Made by a program: the position numbers and the translations under genes. A stretch of DNA of 52,531 bases from an uncultured Bartonella sp. (GTDB lineage: Bacteria > Pseudomonadota > Alphaproteobacteria > Rhizobiales > Rhizobiaceae): contig NZ_CALYQK010000008.1 of assembly GCF_945285465.1 (NCBI RefSeq), forward strand, positions 1 through 52,531, given 5' to 3'. Shown one piece after another: positions 9,295 to 18,823 of this stretch. The first letter of the stretch is position 1, and each line of letters begins with the position of its first letter. The notes beneath the pieces were generated by a model. The model was not told the DNA's origin and did no database searches. It worked only from the letters and a program-made list of their open reading frames with translations.

Positions 9295-9714
9295 TTAGTC
9301 TGTTGTTTTATCCTGTCGGTATGCCAATGCATAGCCGTTCATGCAATAGCGCAAACCAGTCGGTTGTGGCCCGTCGGGAAAAACATGGCCAAGGTGGGAT
9401 CCGCAATCGGCACATAATACTTCCGTGCGCACCATTCCATGCGACAAATCCTCCTGAAGAAGCAATGCATCGGAACTGATCGGTTGATAAAAACTTGGCC
9501 AACCGCTTCCTGAATCGTATTTTTTTTCCGAGCGATAAAGCGGCTTTCCACAACAGACACAACAAAATGTTCCGGATTTTGAAGTGTCAAAATCAGGTCC
9601 GGAAAAAGCCCGTTCTGTGCCATGATTTCTGGCAATCTCATATTGGGTTGGTGTAAGCTGACGGCGCCATTCCTCGTCAGTTTTTGTTACTTTAAATGAA
9701 TGTTTGTTTTTCAT
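9295..9714 (-). CDS. msrB: Peptide-methionine (R)-S-oxide reductase
   Basis: A 139-residue cytosolic repair enzyme that reduces methionine-R-sulfoxide in proteins. The catalytic Cys124 sits in LRYCMN. Zinc-binding CxxC pairs are Cys52/Cys55 (in FCCVCCG) and Cys101/Cys104 (CADCG). SGSGWPSFY and [10 protein letters not shown] are family signatures. Two extra cysteines (51 and 54) flank the first zinc pair. There is no signal peptide. It lies directly upstream of ptrB on the same strand. Confidence 0.96.
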   Translation of the reverse strand: MKNKHSFKVTKTDEEWRRQLTPTQYEIARNHGTERAFSGPDFDTSKSGTFCCVCCGKPLYRSEKKYDSGSGWPSFYQPISSDALLLQEDLSHGMVRTEVLCADCGSHLGHVFPDGPQPTGLRYCMNGYALAYRQDKTTD

Positions 9715-10404
9715 GTGCTTTTCCTTCTATAGATGAAAACCGGATTGCCGATTTAAGTACGTGGAGTGCAATTTATTTATTTGCTAAAAATTGTGTACAA
9801 ATTTTCTTTGATTACCAGGATAAAGCCACAACCAAGACGCCCATTGTTGCATCTTCTCAACGAACAACTTTGCAACGATAAATCGATCAATGATAGTGGT
9901 AACCGAGGCCATTATTGTCACAAGGTGTTTGCTCTGGTTCTTTTGCGTTAATAGCGACGTATATTATGCGACTTTTTTCGGCATTTACCTGTTATATCTT
10001 TGCTGTCCAGCTTTCCTTCCAATGAAATAAATAATTCCTCATTTAAGGTCTTTGACAGTTAAAAAAATAGCTGCTAAAACCCGACAAATTAGGGGGCGTT
10101 TTCCATTAAATGGTATCTGTGTATAAAATTTTCAATTTATACTAGAATATCAAACCAACTTTCGCGAGTAAAATGGTAAAAATGGGACGGTTTGCCTTAA
10201 TTTTAATTCAATTTAAGTAAGTGAAATTCTGGAAGTCGATAAAAACGCAAAAATAAAACCCGAAAACAGTATGGAACCTTTGTTTTGTAGAATTGTTTTG
10301 CGTTCAGAATTGACAAGGTTTCTTACATAGCTATATGAAGTCAACATTATGCTTGCTAAAGATAAGTAAGCTTTAATAGAAGAAAGTTCAAAAAGGATAA
10401 AAAG
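9715..10404. other. Long intergenic region between msrB and mucR
   Basis: A 690-base gap between divergent genes with no ORF that looks real. It is AT-rich, especially from 10020 to 10400. The mucR promoter candidate is at its right end. A long upstream region is common for mucR/ros genes, which bind AT-rich DNA and repress themselves, but I cannot mark specific sites. Confidence 0.5.
10310..10337 (+). promoter_or_regulatory. Candidate mucR promoter
   Basis: TTGACA at 10310-10315 is followed after 16 nt by TATATG at 10332-10337, a plausible sigma-70 promoter about 70 nt before the mucR ATG. No other pair this close to consensus was seen near the gene. Confidence 0.45.
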
Positions 10405-10842
10405 ATGGATGATCAAGCCGTCAGCGAAAATGAGAGCGATTTCATTGTGACACTGGTTGCGGATGTTGTGGCTGCATATGTAGGCAATAACTCAATCAGA
10501 CCTGCAGAATTGCCGAGTTTAATCGCGGACGTTCATGCTGCATTTGTAAAAGCGGGGGGCGAAACAGCTAAGGAAACAGAGGTTGAAAAACAGAAACCTG
10601 CTGTCAATCCGAAGCGCTCGGTTTTTCCAGATTACATTATCTGTCTGGAAGACGGTAAAAAGTTTAAATCGCTAAAGCGCCATTTGATGACGCATTATGA
10701 ACTGACACCAGAACAGTATCGGGACAAATGGGATTTGGATCCAAATTATCCGATGGTTGCGCCAAATTATGCGGAAGCACGGTCGTCGCTTGCCAAGCAA
10801 ATGGGTTTGGGGCGCAAACCTGGTAAAAGAAAATCGCGATAA
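10405..10842 (+). CDS. mucR: MucR/Ros-family zinc-finger transcriptional regulator
   Basis: A 145-residue regulator of the Ros/MucR family. These are H-NS-like proteins that silence genes by binding AT-rich promoters, and they control exopolysaccharide, motility and host interaction in rhizobia and Brucella. The zinc finger is visible as Cys80-x2-Asp83-x9-His93-x3-His97, with Asp replacing the second Cys as in other MucR members. FKSLKRHLMTHYELTPEQYR is the DNA-binding core. The N-terminal half (about 1-55) is the expected oligomerisation part. AAAGGATAAAAAG precedes the ATG. The gene stands alone and has its own terminator. Confidence 0.95.
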   Translation: MDDQAVSENESDFIVTLVADVVAAYVGNNSIRPAELPSLIADVHAAFVKAGGETAKETEVEKQKPAVNPKRSVFPDYIICLEDGKKFKSLKRHLMTHYELTPEQYRDKWDLDPNYPMVAPNYAEARSSLAKQMGLGRKPGKRKSR

Positions 10843-10862
10843 TCCCGTCGAAATATAGACTG

Positions 10863-10890
10863 GGGCGCATTAAAAAATGCGCCCTTTTTG
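10863..10890 (+). terminator. Rho-independent terminator of mucR
   Basis: GGGCGCAT (10863-10870) pairs with ATGCGCCC (10877-10884) around a short A-rich loop and is followed by five T. It lies 20 nt after the mucR stop. Confidence 0.95.
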
Positions 10891-11184
10891 TTTGTCATTT
10901 CGCAAAAATCAACTGTTATCAGTCCGGTACAAATTACTTAAGAGCCGTATGCCGGTGTTTACAAAACACTAAACGACATAGCTTAACGTCCGGTTTTTTC
11001 TGTCGATAGAATGTCGTTCAAATTGATTTTGGCATTTAAAAGTAAAAACGCCGATATTAATCGCCGCACTGTCGAAGAGGCAGAAAACAATCATAACTTC
11101 TCTGTGATTTTTGGTTTTACTTAAAAATATACCATTTTAAATAAATTTATAATTTGTTTTTTACTTGCAGTGCATTGTGGATCA
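10891..11184. other. Intergenic region between convergent mucR and sufE
   Basis: About 300 bases following the mucR terminator. I see no ORF with a ribosome site, no strong hairpin serving sufE and no repeat. Confidence 0.5.
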
Positions 11185-11601
11185 TTAAAGGGCATTTTGC
11201 GCTTCGGCACGGATACGTTCAACCATTGATCGTAAACCGTTTGATCGTTGTGGTGTCAGATTTTCGTCAAGCCCCAATGTTTTTAGCACTTTCTCGATAT
11301 CGGCATGGCATATCTCAGATGCGCGTTTGCCTGAATAAAATGTTGTGAGAATATAGACGAGACCGCGTACGATATGGGCATCAGAGTCGCCCTGAAATGT
11401 CATAACAGGATCGGATCCTTCGCCGCGTTTAGTTAATAACCACACCTGACTTACACAGCCAGCAACCTTATGGGCATCGTCACGTGCGCTTTCAGGATAG
11501 GGGGCGAGTTCTCGGCCAAGCTCGATTACATAACGATAGCGGTCTTCCCAATCGTCCAGCAAGGCAAAGCTTTCTAGAATATCGTCGATAGTATCTGTCA
11601 T
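11185..11601 (-). CDS. sufE: SufE-family iron-sulfur assembly sulfur acceptor
   Basis: A 138-residue protein of the SufE family, which accepts persulfide sulfur from the cysteine desulfurase SufS and passes it to the SufBCD scaffold. The acceptor Cys49 lies in VAGCVSQVWL, the family signature. The length is typical. The rest of the suf operon is not in the window; the stand-alone sufE next to a DUF5330 gene is a layout seen in rhizobia. Confidence 0.95.
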   Translation of the reverse strand: MTDTIDDILESFALLDDWEDRYRYVIELGRELAPYPESARDDAHKVAGCVSQVWLLTKRGEGSDPVMTFQGDSDAHIVRGLVYILTTFYSGKRASEICHADIEKVLKTLGLDENLTPQRSNGLRSMVERIRAEAQNAL

Positions 11602-11771
11602 AATGTTAATTTACAGCGCTTTCATTCAATCTTTTCTTTTGATTGAAAGCGTTTACTCCGTTTATTAGAAAAAGTAAATTTTGGCTGATCCCATTGTCAA
11701 TTGATTGCGCTTTTTGTGCTTGACGGGCTTTACTTTCTGACGAAGTAGTCAGCGGTTTGACAAGATTTTGT

Positions 11772-12155
11772 TTATTCTCCGGTTTTTTTTGACGCAGTAG
11801 AGCCATTGTCCGCAGTTATCGAACCAGTGCTGATTTTTTCAGGCGCCATTTTATTTGTATTGGCATTATCGCTGCTGAATGTTCTGTCGAGATATTCATA
11901 GGCCAATCGTGCGCCATCGCGCGCACGTTCGCCAAGTGAACCGAAAAATGTACGCCCCGTTTTACATGTTTCGGAATTACGTTCACAAAAATTGCCGAGA
12001 TCATTGACAGTATCTTTTACTGCCAGAAATGCTTCAACGGTATTCATATATTGATCCGGCTTGGAGCCGTTATTATTTTTTGATGTACCAAAAAAGGAAA
12101 CAGCAACCAGAAAAAGGGTAAGAAAGCAAAATGACTTTACAAGGAATCTTAACAT
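11772..12155 (-). CDS. DUF5330-type membrane-anchored protein
   Basis: About 127 residues from ATG 12155. The N-terminus (LRFLVKSFCFLTLFLVAVSFF) is a single membrane anchor or uncleaved signal. The mid part contains two cysteines in FCERNSETCKTGRTFF, typical of DUF5330 proteins, and the C-terminus is Ser/Thr/Lys-rich and probably disordered. The function is unknown; it is likely periplasmic. A GGGGC element lies just upstream of the ATG; a TTG at 12170 is less likely. It is on the same strand as sufE with about 170 nt between. Confidence 0.75.
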   Translation of the reverse strand: MLRFLVKSFCFLTLFLVAVSFFGTSKNNNGSKPDQYMNTVEAFLAVKDTVNDLGNFCERNSETCKTGRTFFGSLGERARDGARLAYEYLDRTFSSDNANTNKMAPEKISTGSITADNGSTASKKTGE

Positions 12156-12468
12156 ATCGCCCCGACACAACGCAGTTACAAATGAGCAGGATTGAGACAG
12201 GATAATGGTCTATGATTGACGAAAGATTGACAAAAATAAAAATTCCACATTTATTTTCGACCAATTTGGTTTTCAGCAGTTAAACTTGTTAACCATAGCC
12301 GCAAAGATTTGGCAGGAACCAACGCCAAATGCCGTTTATTATCTTTTCATTAAAAACTTGTCGCCAGATTGGGGCACAACAAGACAAAAGCTGTTTTTGA
12401 TATGAAATGTTTCGTCGAAAACCGTTTTGGCGCAATAGGTGAAAAGTGACAAGGTTTAAATCAAAACA
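12156..12468. other. Intergenic region between divergent genes
   Basis: About 310 bases that must hold the promoters for the DUF5330 gene and the histidine kinase. No ORF with a good start, no strong inverted repeat and no RNA gene were recognised. Confidence 0.45.
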
Positions 12469-13620
12469 ATGGAAACATTGAAAGCTACTCTAAAGATAAA
12501 CTATCAAGGAGTCGTGCTTGAAAGTGCCCATCCCGACTGTTTTCTGGGATATTTGAAACAAAGCGATGCGTTGTCTGATCGTGTCCATATTAATGATCGC
12601 ATAATTGTTTTGTCGTTTCTCGCCGATCTTCGAGATTTTCACAAGGCTGTACCCATTTCGGTACGCATAAGTGGTAATGATCCGACCCGTTTTATGCCGG
12701 TCGTTCTCCATTGTATTTCGGTGCATCAAAACTTTATACTTTTGCGCATTGAGGTAAGTCACAGCGATTTTGCCAATGGTGGAATGAATGGCGTTTCGCC
12801 ATTTGCATGTGCCGCCCATGAAATGCGCACGCCGTTAAATGCCATACTCGGTTTTGCCGATCTTCTCGAATATATGGACGAGCAGCAAAATATTAACGAT
12901 AAACGGCACGATTATATTGCCATGATTAAAAAGGCCGGGCATCACCTTCTGGCTGTCGTTAATAAAACGCTCAAAGATCAAGAACAAGCTTATAGCGAAA
13001 ACAATTCCGGTATCAGCCTCGTCGCGATGGTGCTTAACGAAACCCTGGATTTAACTTTTCCGTTACACGGGCATCGCACGATCCATGTTCAGGGTGGGGC
13101 TATACCCGTCGCCTGCCAGCTTGATACGCTGTCATTCCGGCAAATCTGCTTTAATCTTATATCCAACGCAATTAAATATAGCCGTGATGATGGCCATATT
13201 CTTATCGACATTGCCGTGCTTAAAAACGGCTATTGCCAGCTCGTGATCGAGGACGACGGGATAGGGATGGATCATCAGCTTATAGCGCGTTTAGGCATGC
13301 CTTTTTTACGATCTTCGGATGCCGTTGCCTTCAAAATCGAGGGTGTCGGTTTAGGGCTTGCAATGGTATTCGACCTTGTCAAACGGGCAGGCGGTCGTAT
13401 CGACTTTGAAAGTCAAAAAGGAAAAGGAACAAAGGTTAAACTTCTTCTGCCATTGGCGCCTGCAAACATTTTGTCAGCCACCAATAAAGTTTGCGTTGCA
13501 GACAAAAATAACGCAAGCGGATTGTCAAATGGCGGTTATTGTTTAACTTCAACAACACAATTCAGGAACGATGGTAAAACAGCGCAAGACACCTCGAAAC
13601 CGAACCGGAAAACAGCGTAG
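12469..13620 (+). CDS. Cytosolic sensor histidine kinase (HisKA-HATPase)
   Basis: A 383-residue kinase without membrane segments. Residues 1-105 are an unclassified N-terminal region, possibly PilZ- or PAS-like. The phospho-acceptor His117 lies in AAHEMRTPLNAILGFADLLE, a PleC/DivJ-type H-box. The ATPase domain shows FNLISNAIKYS (N-box), EDDGIGM (G1) and GVGLGLAMVFDLVKRAGG (G2). No response regulator is adjacent. The ribosome site is weak (AAGG 14 nt upstream). The 3' end overlaps the next gene by 50 nt, which implies translational coupling with the peptidoglycan-binding protein. Confidence 0.88.
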   Translation: METLKATLKINYQGVVLESAHPDCFLGYLKQSDALSDRVHINDRIIVLSFLADLRDFHKAVPISVRISGNDPTRFMPVVLHCISVHQNFILLRIEVSHSDFANGGMNGVSPFACAAHEMRTPLNAILGFADLLEYMDEQQNINDKRHDYIAMIKKAGHHLLAVVNKTLKDQEQAYSENNSGISLVAMVLNETLDLTFPLHGHRTIHVQGGAIPVACQLDTLSFRQICFNLISNAIKYSRDDGHILIDIAVLKNGYCQLVIEDDGIGMDHQLIARLGMPFLRSSDAVAFKIEGVGLGLAMVFDLVKRAGGRIDFESQKGKGTKVKLLLPLAPANILSATNKVCVADKNNASGLSNGGYCLTSTTQFRNDGKTAQDTSKPNRKTA

Positions 13621-14494
13621 TTTCCTTCAGGTCATTTTTTATGGATTAGGGCGTTTCATTCGGTGGTTTGCCGGGTGGCTATATCGCTATGCGCGAAAAA
13701 ATCCGTTACTGGCCGGCGGTTTTTTTCTTTTTTTTGTCGGATTTGGTTTCGTTACGTTTAACGCATTGTTTTTCCAGCGCGCTAGTCACCATGCTGTATT
13801 TATTCAGACAAGGCCGCTTGACGGCCACTCGTCGCCTTTAGCTAGTTCTTCTTCCATGTCATTACCGGATATTGGACAACATATGCCATCATCATCTTCA
13901 GTGGTTGGAAAATCGAACGAGTTACCGGTGACAGGTCAGCAAAAGACAGCTGTTTTGCCCGATAACTTGTTGGAAGTGCAAAAGAAGCTCGCCTCTTCAG
14001 GGTTTTACGATGGTCCGTTAGACGGGCTGGATGGCCCGAAAACCAGAAGTGCAATTGCGCGCTGGCGTGAAAGCGCAAACAATATTGGCAATCATGACAA
14101 ATTAACAGAGACACAGGATGATATTGCTGCGCTTATTAGTGGTGAAATGGCTCAAAAAGATGCGTTAGACGGTGTAACAACACAAGCATTGACTAATAGC
14201 CCGACTGATGACGAGCGTGAGCGCAACAGCGCAGCCGTGGCCGCAACAAATGGCGCCTCTTCCGATCAAGCTGGTGCTCACCAGGACCATTTCAAAGCAG
14301 GTACGGCCGATATTATGCGTGTTCAGGCAGCATTGCGTTCTTTTGGTGATGATCATGTTATTGTTACCGGTAAGGAAGATGAAAATACAGCTGAATCCTT
14401 GCGTAATTTTCAAAAAATGTTCAGTCTTCCTGTAACCGGAAAGATCAATCAAGAAGTAATTGATAAAATGAAAGATATTGGTTTGATTGGGTGA
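13571..14494 (+). CDS. Membrane-anchored peptidoglycan-binding domain protein
   Basis: 307 residues. A basic N-terminus (1-45) precedes one membrane helix (about 46-66, LLAGGFFLFFVGFGFVTF), so the bulk is periplasmic. Two PG_binding_1-like repeats are visible: about 137-168 (FYDGPLDGLDGPKTRSAI) and about 248-307 (VTGKEDENTAESLRNFQ and VTGKINQEVIDKM). The region between is Ser/Thr/Asp-rich. The likely role is cell-wall attachment or sensing. The start lies inside the preceding kinase gene with AGGA 3 nt before the ATG. The coupling suggests a functional link between kinase and wall-binding protein, which is inference. Confidence 0.87.
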   Translation: MVKQRKTPRNRTGKQRSFLQVIFYGLGRFIRWFAGWLYRYARKNPLLAGGFFLFFVGFGFVTFNALFFQRASHHAVFIQTRPLDGHSSPLASSSSMSLPDIGQHMPSSSSVVGKSNELPVTGQQKTAVLPDNLLEVQKKLASSGFYDGPLDGLDGPKTRSAIARWRESANNIGNHDKLTETQDDIAALISGEMAQKDALDGVTTQALTNSPTDDERERNSAAVAATNGASSDQAGAHQDHFKAGTADIMRVQAALRSFGDDHVIVTGKEDENTAESLRNFQKMFSLPVTGKINQEVIDKMKDIGLIG

Positions 14495-14599
14495 TAGGTT
14501 TAATTTGCTTACAATAATATTATTAGAGAAAAAAAATAAACTGTGTTAGATAATAAAACTCTGATACACGGGTGAATTATTGTTTTTCAGGAGTTTTTA

Positions 14600-14947
14600 A
14601 TGCGTTTAACCTCAGATTTCTGGACGGCAGCGTTAATGCATCGAGCGCGCGTGGAAGGCGGGTTTGCCTATTTGACCCGTCGCGGTTCCAACGATGCTGG
14701 TGCAATATTTATTCTCTTGCATTTGTCTGATGGTAAAACCGATCTTTACGGACCGGCACCGCAAAGTTTTTATGTAACTGATGGCGGCCGTGACGAACGA
14801 TGTTTCATTAAAATTTTGTCACAGGTGGAAGAGCAGGTTGCTGTCGAAAAGCTGGAAAAAGAACTAGAGTTTGATGCGGATCTTTGGCTGATCGAGATCG
14901 AAAATTATCAGTCGGAAGAATTGCCATTTCCGGTCGTGGAACCTTGA
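14600..14947 (+). CDS. DUF1491 family protein
   Basis: 115 residues matching DUF1491, small proteins nearly restricted to Alphaproteobacteria. Visible family features are the start RLTSDFWTAALMHRAR, a central FILLHLSDG stretch and a C-terminal DLWLIEIEN. There is no signal peptide or membrane segment, so it is cytosolic. The function is unknown. AGGAG lies 8 nt before the ATG. It follows the peptidoglycan-binding gene by about 105 nt on the same strand. Confidence 0.92.
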   Translation: MRLTSDFWTAALMHRARVEGGFAYLTRRGSNDAGAIFILLHLSDGKTDLYGPAPQSFYVTDGGRDERCFIKILSQVEEQVAVEKLEKELEFDADLWLIEIENYQSEELPFPVVEP

Positions 14948-15185
14948 ACGTTTAATTATCCGTATTATTGAACCGACGCCTTTATGAACAAAAGATGAGA
15001 CGACAAATTAACTTTTAAACTGTTAAAGTAATTTCCCATCTTTTTAATTCAGCCAAGCTATGACGACACGTTTGCACAATTAACAGGTATTGGAATTATT
15101 AATAGGTTTTGAAATTGGCCGTCATGAGCCGCAACAATTCCGGTAGAATCCGAATCTGTCGAGTTTTGTTGTTCGCATAAAGTGC

Positions 15186-15719
15186 TCAATAATCAAGTGC
15201 CTGACAACGCGCATGGCTGAGAAAGTCATTATTGTCTTTTCTGCTTTTATCTTTAACACTGCGCAAGATAACAAAACCTTCGCCAATATCTTCACTTACA
15301 AGCACCGCATCTTCGATATTTTCAGGTGCTTCCTGCTTTAATTCCATTATTTGCCCGGCATTGCCAATAACCAGATCAAGTTTGCTATCAGGCATTGTGT
15401 GGTTATTTAGACTGTAAAAATTAACACCGTTATGGTCATAAACCGACATCGACCAAAATGGTGTGGTTGCCTGTGCAGTTATGTGAACCGGGCCATTGTC
15501 GAGATTAAACCGACAAACTTTCAGCTGAAACAAAGGGTCTGTCGTTGCGGTAATCGGATTGTCTTTTGCCAGCGAAGCAAACCTGTATTCACCTGTAGTT
15601 TTAACGAGCCGCTGCCACGTATTAAGTTCGCTAAAATGTGGAACCATGAACAAGACACAGATATGAACAATTATGGCACCAATAATACCGACCAATAATG
15701 CGTAGACTAGTTTAGCCAC
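15186..15719 (-). CDS. DUF1254 domain membrane protein
   Basis: About 177 residues if it starts at GTG 15719, whose GTGGCTAA overlaps the stop of the upstream gene; GGAG lies 9 nt before it. This start gives MAKLVYALLVGIIGAIIVHI, a membrane anchor. An in-frame upstream start at 15749 would bury the anchor and is less likely. The remainder is a small beta-rich DUF1254-type domain with FWSMSVYDHNG and GFVILRS. It pairs with the DUF1214 gene, as often seen in rhizobia. The function is unknown. Confidence 0.85.
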   Translation of the reverse strand: MAKLVYALLVGIIGAIIVHICVLFMVPHFSELNTWQRLVKTTGEYRFASLAKDNPITATTDPLFQLKVCRFNLDNGPVHITAQATTPFWSMSVYDHNGVNFYSLNNHTMPDSKLDLVIGNAGQIMELKQEAPENIEDAVLVSEDIGEGFVILRSVKDKSRKDNNDFLSHARCQALDY

Positions 15720-16308
15720 AATCGCGCACTCCGCTACTAACAGCTTCAACTACAGGCATATTAAGCGTTTGTAATGCCGTTGAAGTGGCAATCGGCGTAT
15801 CATATAATGTCAAAATCAGGCCGTATTGCCTGTTTCCTGTTGTTGCCAGCCAGTTTCCCGGCTGTGCAGAAGGTGAAATTACCACGTTTAATGTTCCATC
15901 TTTGTCCCAAACAACATTACCGCTATATAATTCGGTCGGGAGTTTGTCATCAATCCAGAGTGGATGAAGCCCATGATCAACGCCGTAAAGCGTAAACAGC
16001 CGTGTTTCCGGCAAAAGGCCTTTAAGAAGATATGTGCACTGAGATTTTAAGGGGTGGTCGTTGTTATCTCGCCAAAGTTGAAAAATAAGCCCTTCAGTAC
16101 GACCTAATGAAATGTCACCGCGTTTTGCGGCGCGGGCGCGGGCATAAGCATCGGCTTCGGCCGTGCCGGCTAGGGGAAAAGCCTCCCACTGGCCAATTGT
16201 CAGACGTCCAAAACCATCAAAAGTATCAAGTGCATAATTTACACTCCATGCCCCGCCACCAATGGCAATAACAAGGCTCAATATTATCAGGAGGATGCGT
16301 TGGAACAT
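15712..16308 (-). CDS. DUF1214 domain secreted or anchored protein
   Basis: 198 residues, starting with a hydrophobic segment (ILLIILSLVIAIGGGAW), followed by GRLTIGQWEAFP and a DUF1214-type domain with LPTELYSGNVVWDKDG and NRQYGLILTLYDTP. DUF1214 and DUF1254 usually occur together, fused or adjacent; here they are separate genes with overlapping ends. The location is the periplasmic face. The function is unknown. It lies 17 nt after the penicillin-binding protein gene on the same strand, so the three may form one transcript. Confidence 0.87.
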   Translation of the reverse strand: MFQRILLIILSLVIAIGGGAWSVNYALDTFDGFGRLTIGQWEAFPLAGTAEADAYARARAAKRGDISLGRTEGLIFQLWRDNNDHPLKSQCTYLLKGLLPETRLFTLYGVDHGLHPLWIDDKLPTELYSGNVVWDKDGTLNVVISPSAQPGNWLATTGNRQYGLILTLYDTPIATSTALQTLNMPVVEAVSSGVRDCG

Positions 16309-16325
16309 AAAATAGTGCCCTCTAT

Positions 16326-18491
16326 CTAGCGTATCTGGCTTGTTGAGGATGACACAACATGAGCGGAAGTTGAGGGGGCTAAAATAGGTGCCTTGTTAAA
16401 ATCGACGACAAGCGACTGGATCACTTTGGACGTTAAAGGTGAAAGAATTTGTGGTAAATCAGGAGCCACATTCTCATTTGATTTATCATCTTGATGATGG
16501 CCAGCATTTGCAAGAACCGAGTTTTCGACGCCAAAAAGTGGCTTGATTGTGGTGTTCTGATGGGCATAAAGCATGATGCGGTTCCACATCATAGCCGGTA
16601 CAACACCGCCAAATGACCGATTCATTGAAGAAAAATCGTCATTTCCCAGCCAAACGGCACCGGTATAATTTCCGGTAAAGCCGACAAACCATGCATCGCG
16701 ATAGGCTTGTGATGTTCCGGTTTTTCCTGCGACAAGCGTCATAGGTAACTGCGCACGTTTGCCAGAACCACGTGTTGTCACGCCTACCAGCATCTGGTTC
16801 ATATAGGCTGCCGATTGGGCACTTAATACACGGTGTGGTTTTTCGCCATCACGCGACCAATCCCAGATGACATGGCCATCCGCGGTCATGATCTGGGTGA
16901 AACCATGGCGATTGCCTGCCATACCACCATTGGCAAAAACGTTAAATCCGGTTGCCTGATCAAGCGGAGTCATATTGGAAGTGCCAAGAACCATTGTTTT
17001 ATGAGAAAAAATATTCGCCTCTATTCCCATATTCTTGATAAGATTTCGAATGGGCTGGGTGTCACGATTAAGATATTGATAGGTAATGCGAACCGGTACC
17101 GTGTTGATCGAAAACGCCAGAGCCGTTGCCAGATCGACATTGCCACTATAGCGTCCCGAATTATTTTTTGGCGACCAACCACCCCAATTTATCGGCGCAT
17201 CCGATATAATTGTTTTTGGTGTTAGCCCCCGTTCCATGGCAACAGCATAGACATAGGGTTTAAATGACGAGCCGGGTTGCCGGCCGCCTTGCGTCGCACG
17301 GTTGAATTGGCTTTGCCTATAATCGCGTCCGCCGACAATTGCCCTTACCGCACCATCATTGTCAAGGATGACAGCTGATGCCTGACTTGCGCGATATTGC
17401 GTACCATATTGTTGAAGGAAGTATTCAATCGATTCTTCGGCTGCCTTTTGTATACCCTGATCCAATGTAGTTCTGACAACAACGTTATGGTTTGATAATT
17501 TGCCGCCAAGCTTGCGTACTTCATCAAAAGCCCAATCAAGAAAATAATTCGGCTCGTTGCTATCAAGCTCGCTAACAACGCTTGCCGGATGGCGGCGTGC
17601 ACCAATAACTTGTCCTTCTGTCATCAGACCGTCATCAACAAGGTTGGATAAAACGACATTTGCTCGCGCACGTGCTGCTGGCAGGTTGACATGGGGCGCA
17701 TATTTGCCGGGTGCTTTGAAAAGTCCGGCAAGCATGGCCGCTTCTGCAAGTGATACGTCGCGAATGTCCTTGCCGAAATAAAACCGTGATGCGGCAGCGA
17801 TGCCGAACGTACCGCCGCCCATATAGGCACGGTCGAGATAGAGTTGCAAAATTTCTTTCTTTGACAGGTTTGCTTCCAGCCATATTGCCAGATATGCTTC
17901 CTTGATTTTGCGCTCGAATGTCCGCTTATTATTCAGGAACAGGTTTTTTGCCAATTGTTGGGTGAGTGTCGAGCCACCCTGAACAACACCATTGGCGCGC
18001 AGGTTTTGGCTGAATGCACGCGAAAGGCCATAAAAATCGATTCCCCAATGCTCAAAAAAACGACGATCTTCTGTGGCAAGAACGGCCTTGATGACGAAGT
18101 CGGGTATTTCTTCAATAGGGACCGGTTCGCCATGCAAGGCACCGCGGCTACCAATGTAATTACCATGACGATCGAGAAAATTGACGGCAAAATCTTCGGG
18201 AGAATGCCAATCCTTTTTTGTCAGAGAAAATACCGATATGCCGATAAAAGTGAAAATAGCAAAACCGACGAGACCGAGTGTCAGACCTTCGTCCAAAACT
18301 TCTATAAGCAGGCGTTTCCAGCCGCGAACACGGAATCGACGTGATGTAATTGCGGCATTTTCCCAGAAGACGCCAAGCAAACGGCCGAACCGGTATAACC
18401 CTGTATCAATCCACGCATCTATTCCGATCAATAGCGGGCTGCGGAAGCGCTTCCTGTTATGTTTCTTATTTTTATTTTTAGAATTGAACAT
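16326..18491 (-). CDS. Class A penicillin-binding protein (PBP1A/1C-type bifunctional)
   Basis: About 721 residues. A basic N-terminus (KNKNKKHNRKRFR) is followed by a membrane helix near residues 80-100. The transglycosylase domain has catalytic Glu141 in ATEDRRFFEHWG and also GGSTLTQQLAKNLFL. The transpeptidase domain has Ser408-x2-Lys411 in PGSSFKPY, SIN (in AFSINTVP) and KTG (AGKTGTSQAYRDAW). It polymerises and cross-links peptidoglycan at the inner membrane. ATG 18491 is chosen over TTG 18500. It is divergent from feuN. Confidence 0.95.
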   Translation of the reverse strand: MFNSKNKNKKHNRKRFRSPLLIGIDAWIDTGLYRFGRLLGVFWENAAITSRRFRVRGWKRLLIEVLDEGLTLGLVGFAIFTFIGISVFSLTKKDWHSPEDFAVNFLDRHGNYIGSRGALHGEPVPIEEIPDFVIKAVLATEDRRFFEHWGIDFYGLSRAFSQNLRANGVVQGGSTLTQQLAKNLFLNNKRTFERKIKEAYLAIWLEANLSKKEILQLYLDRAYMGGGTFGIAAASRFYFGKDIRDVSLAEAAMLAGLFKAPGKYAPHVNLPAARARANVVLSNLVDDGLMTEGQVIGARRHPASVVSELDSNEPNYFLDWAFDEVRKLGGKLSNHNVVVRTTLDQGIQKAAEESIEYFLQQYGTQYRASQASAVILDNDGAVRAIVGGRDYRQSQFNRATQGGRQPGSSFKPYVYAVAMERGLTPKTIISDAPINWGGWSPKNNSGRYSGNVDLATALAFSINTVPVRITYQYLNRDTQPIRNLIKNMGIEANIFSHKTMVLGTSNMTPLDQATGFNVFANGGMAGNRHGFTQIMTADGHVIWDWSRDGEKPHRVLSAQSAAYMNQMLVGVTTRGSGKRAQLPMTLVAGKTGTSQAYRDAWFVGFTGNYTGAVWLGNDDFSSMNRSFGGVVPAMMWNRIMLYAHQNTTIKPLFGVENSVLANAGHHQDDKSNENVAPDLPQILSPLTSKVIQSLVVDFNKAPILAPSTSAHVVSSSTSQIR

Positions 18492-18823
18492 GGACAGCAA
18501 TCCGTGTAATTTGATTATGGTACCCTGTTTGTCAGCAACATTCCGCCCTATATTAGCTTAACCCTTTTCAGGAACGAAGACCTTTTTTTCGTTTAAGGAT
18601 TAATATACAGTGAAAGTTAAACGGCAAGAATTTAAACGGCTTGCCTGCGGGGCGTTAAAAAGTCGATGTTATGATAAATTTTTTCCCGATCAGCCGGTTA
18701 TAAAAATTTTCGGCAATCATTTGCAAAGTTTTTTGTTTTAAACAATTATAAGTGGATAATTTTGTCGAACGGTAAGTTAAGGTTTTGTTCATCTTACATT
18801 CATATGGAATAGGTTATAAGCAC
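18492..18823. other. Divergent promoter region between the penicillin-binding protein gene and feuN
   Basis: About 330 bases without an ORF. A small palindrome TTGTTTTAAACAA lies at 18733-18745, about 80 nt before feuN, and could be a regulator site, but it is AT-rich enough to arise by chance. No terminator is expected here. Confidence 0.4.

Noticed and set aside
11606-11806. A 66-residue minus-strand frame between sufE and the DUF5330 gene
   Set aside because: It overlaps the end of the DUF5330 gene in another frame, has no clear ribosome site and looks like low-complexity Lys/Gln/Ser sequence. It is more likely chance, though not excluded.
14948-15185. Possible regulatory dyad TTAACTTTTAAACTGTTAAAGTAA-like near 15008
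   Set aside because: Short, AT-only and imperfect; expected by chance in such DNA, and it lies between convergent genes where an operator is unlikely.
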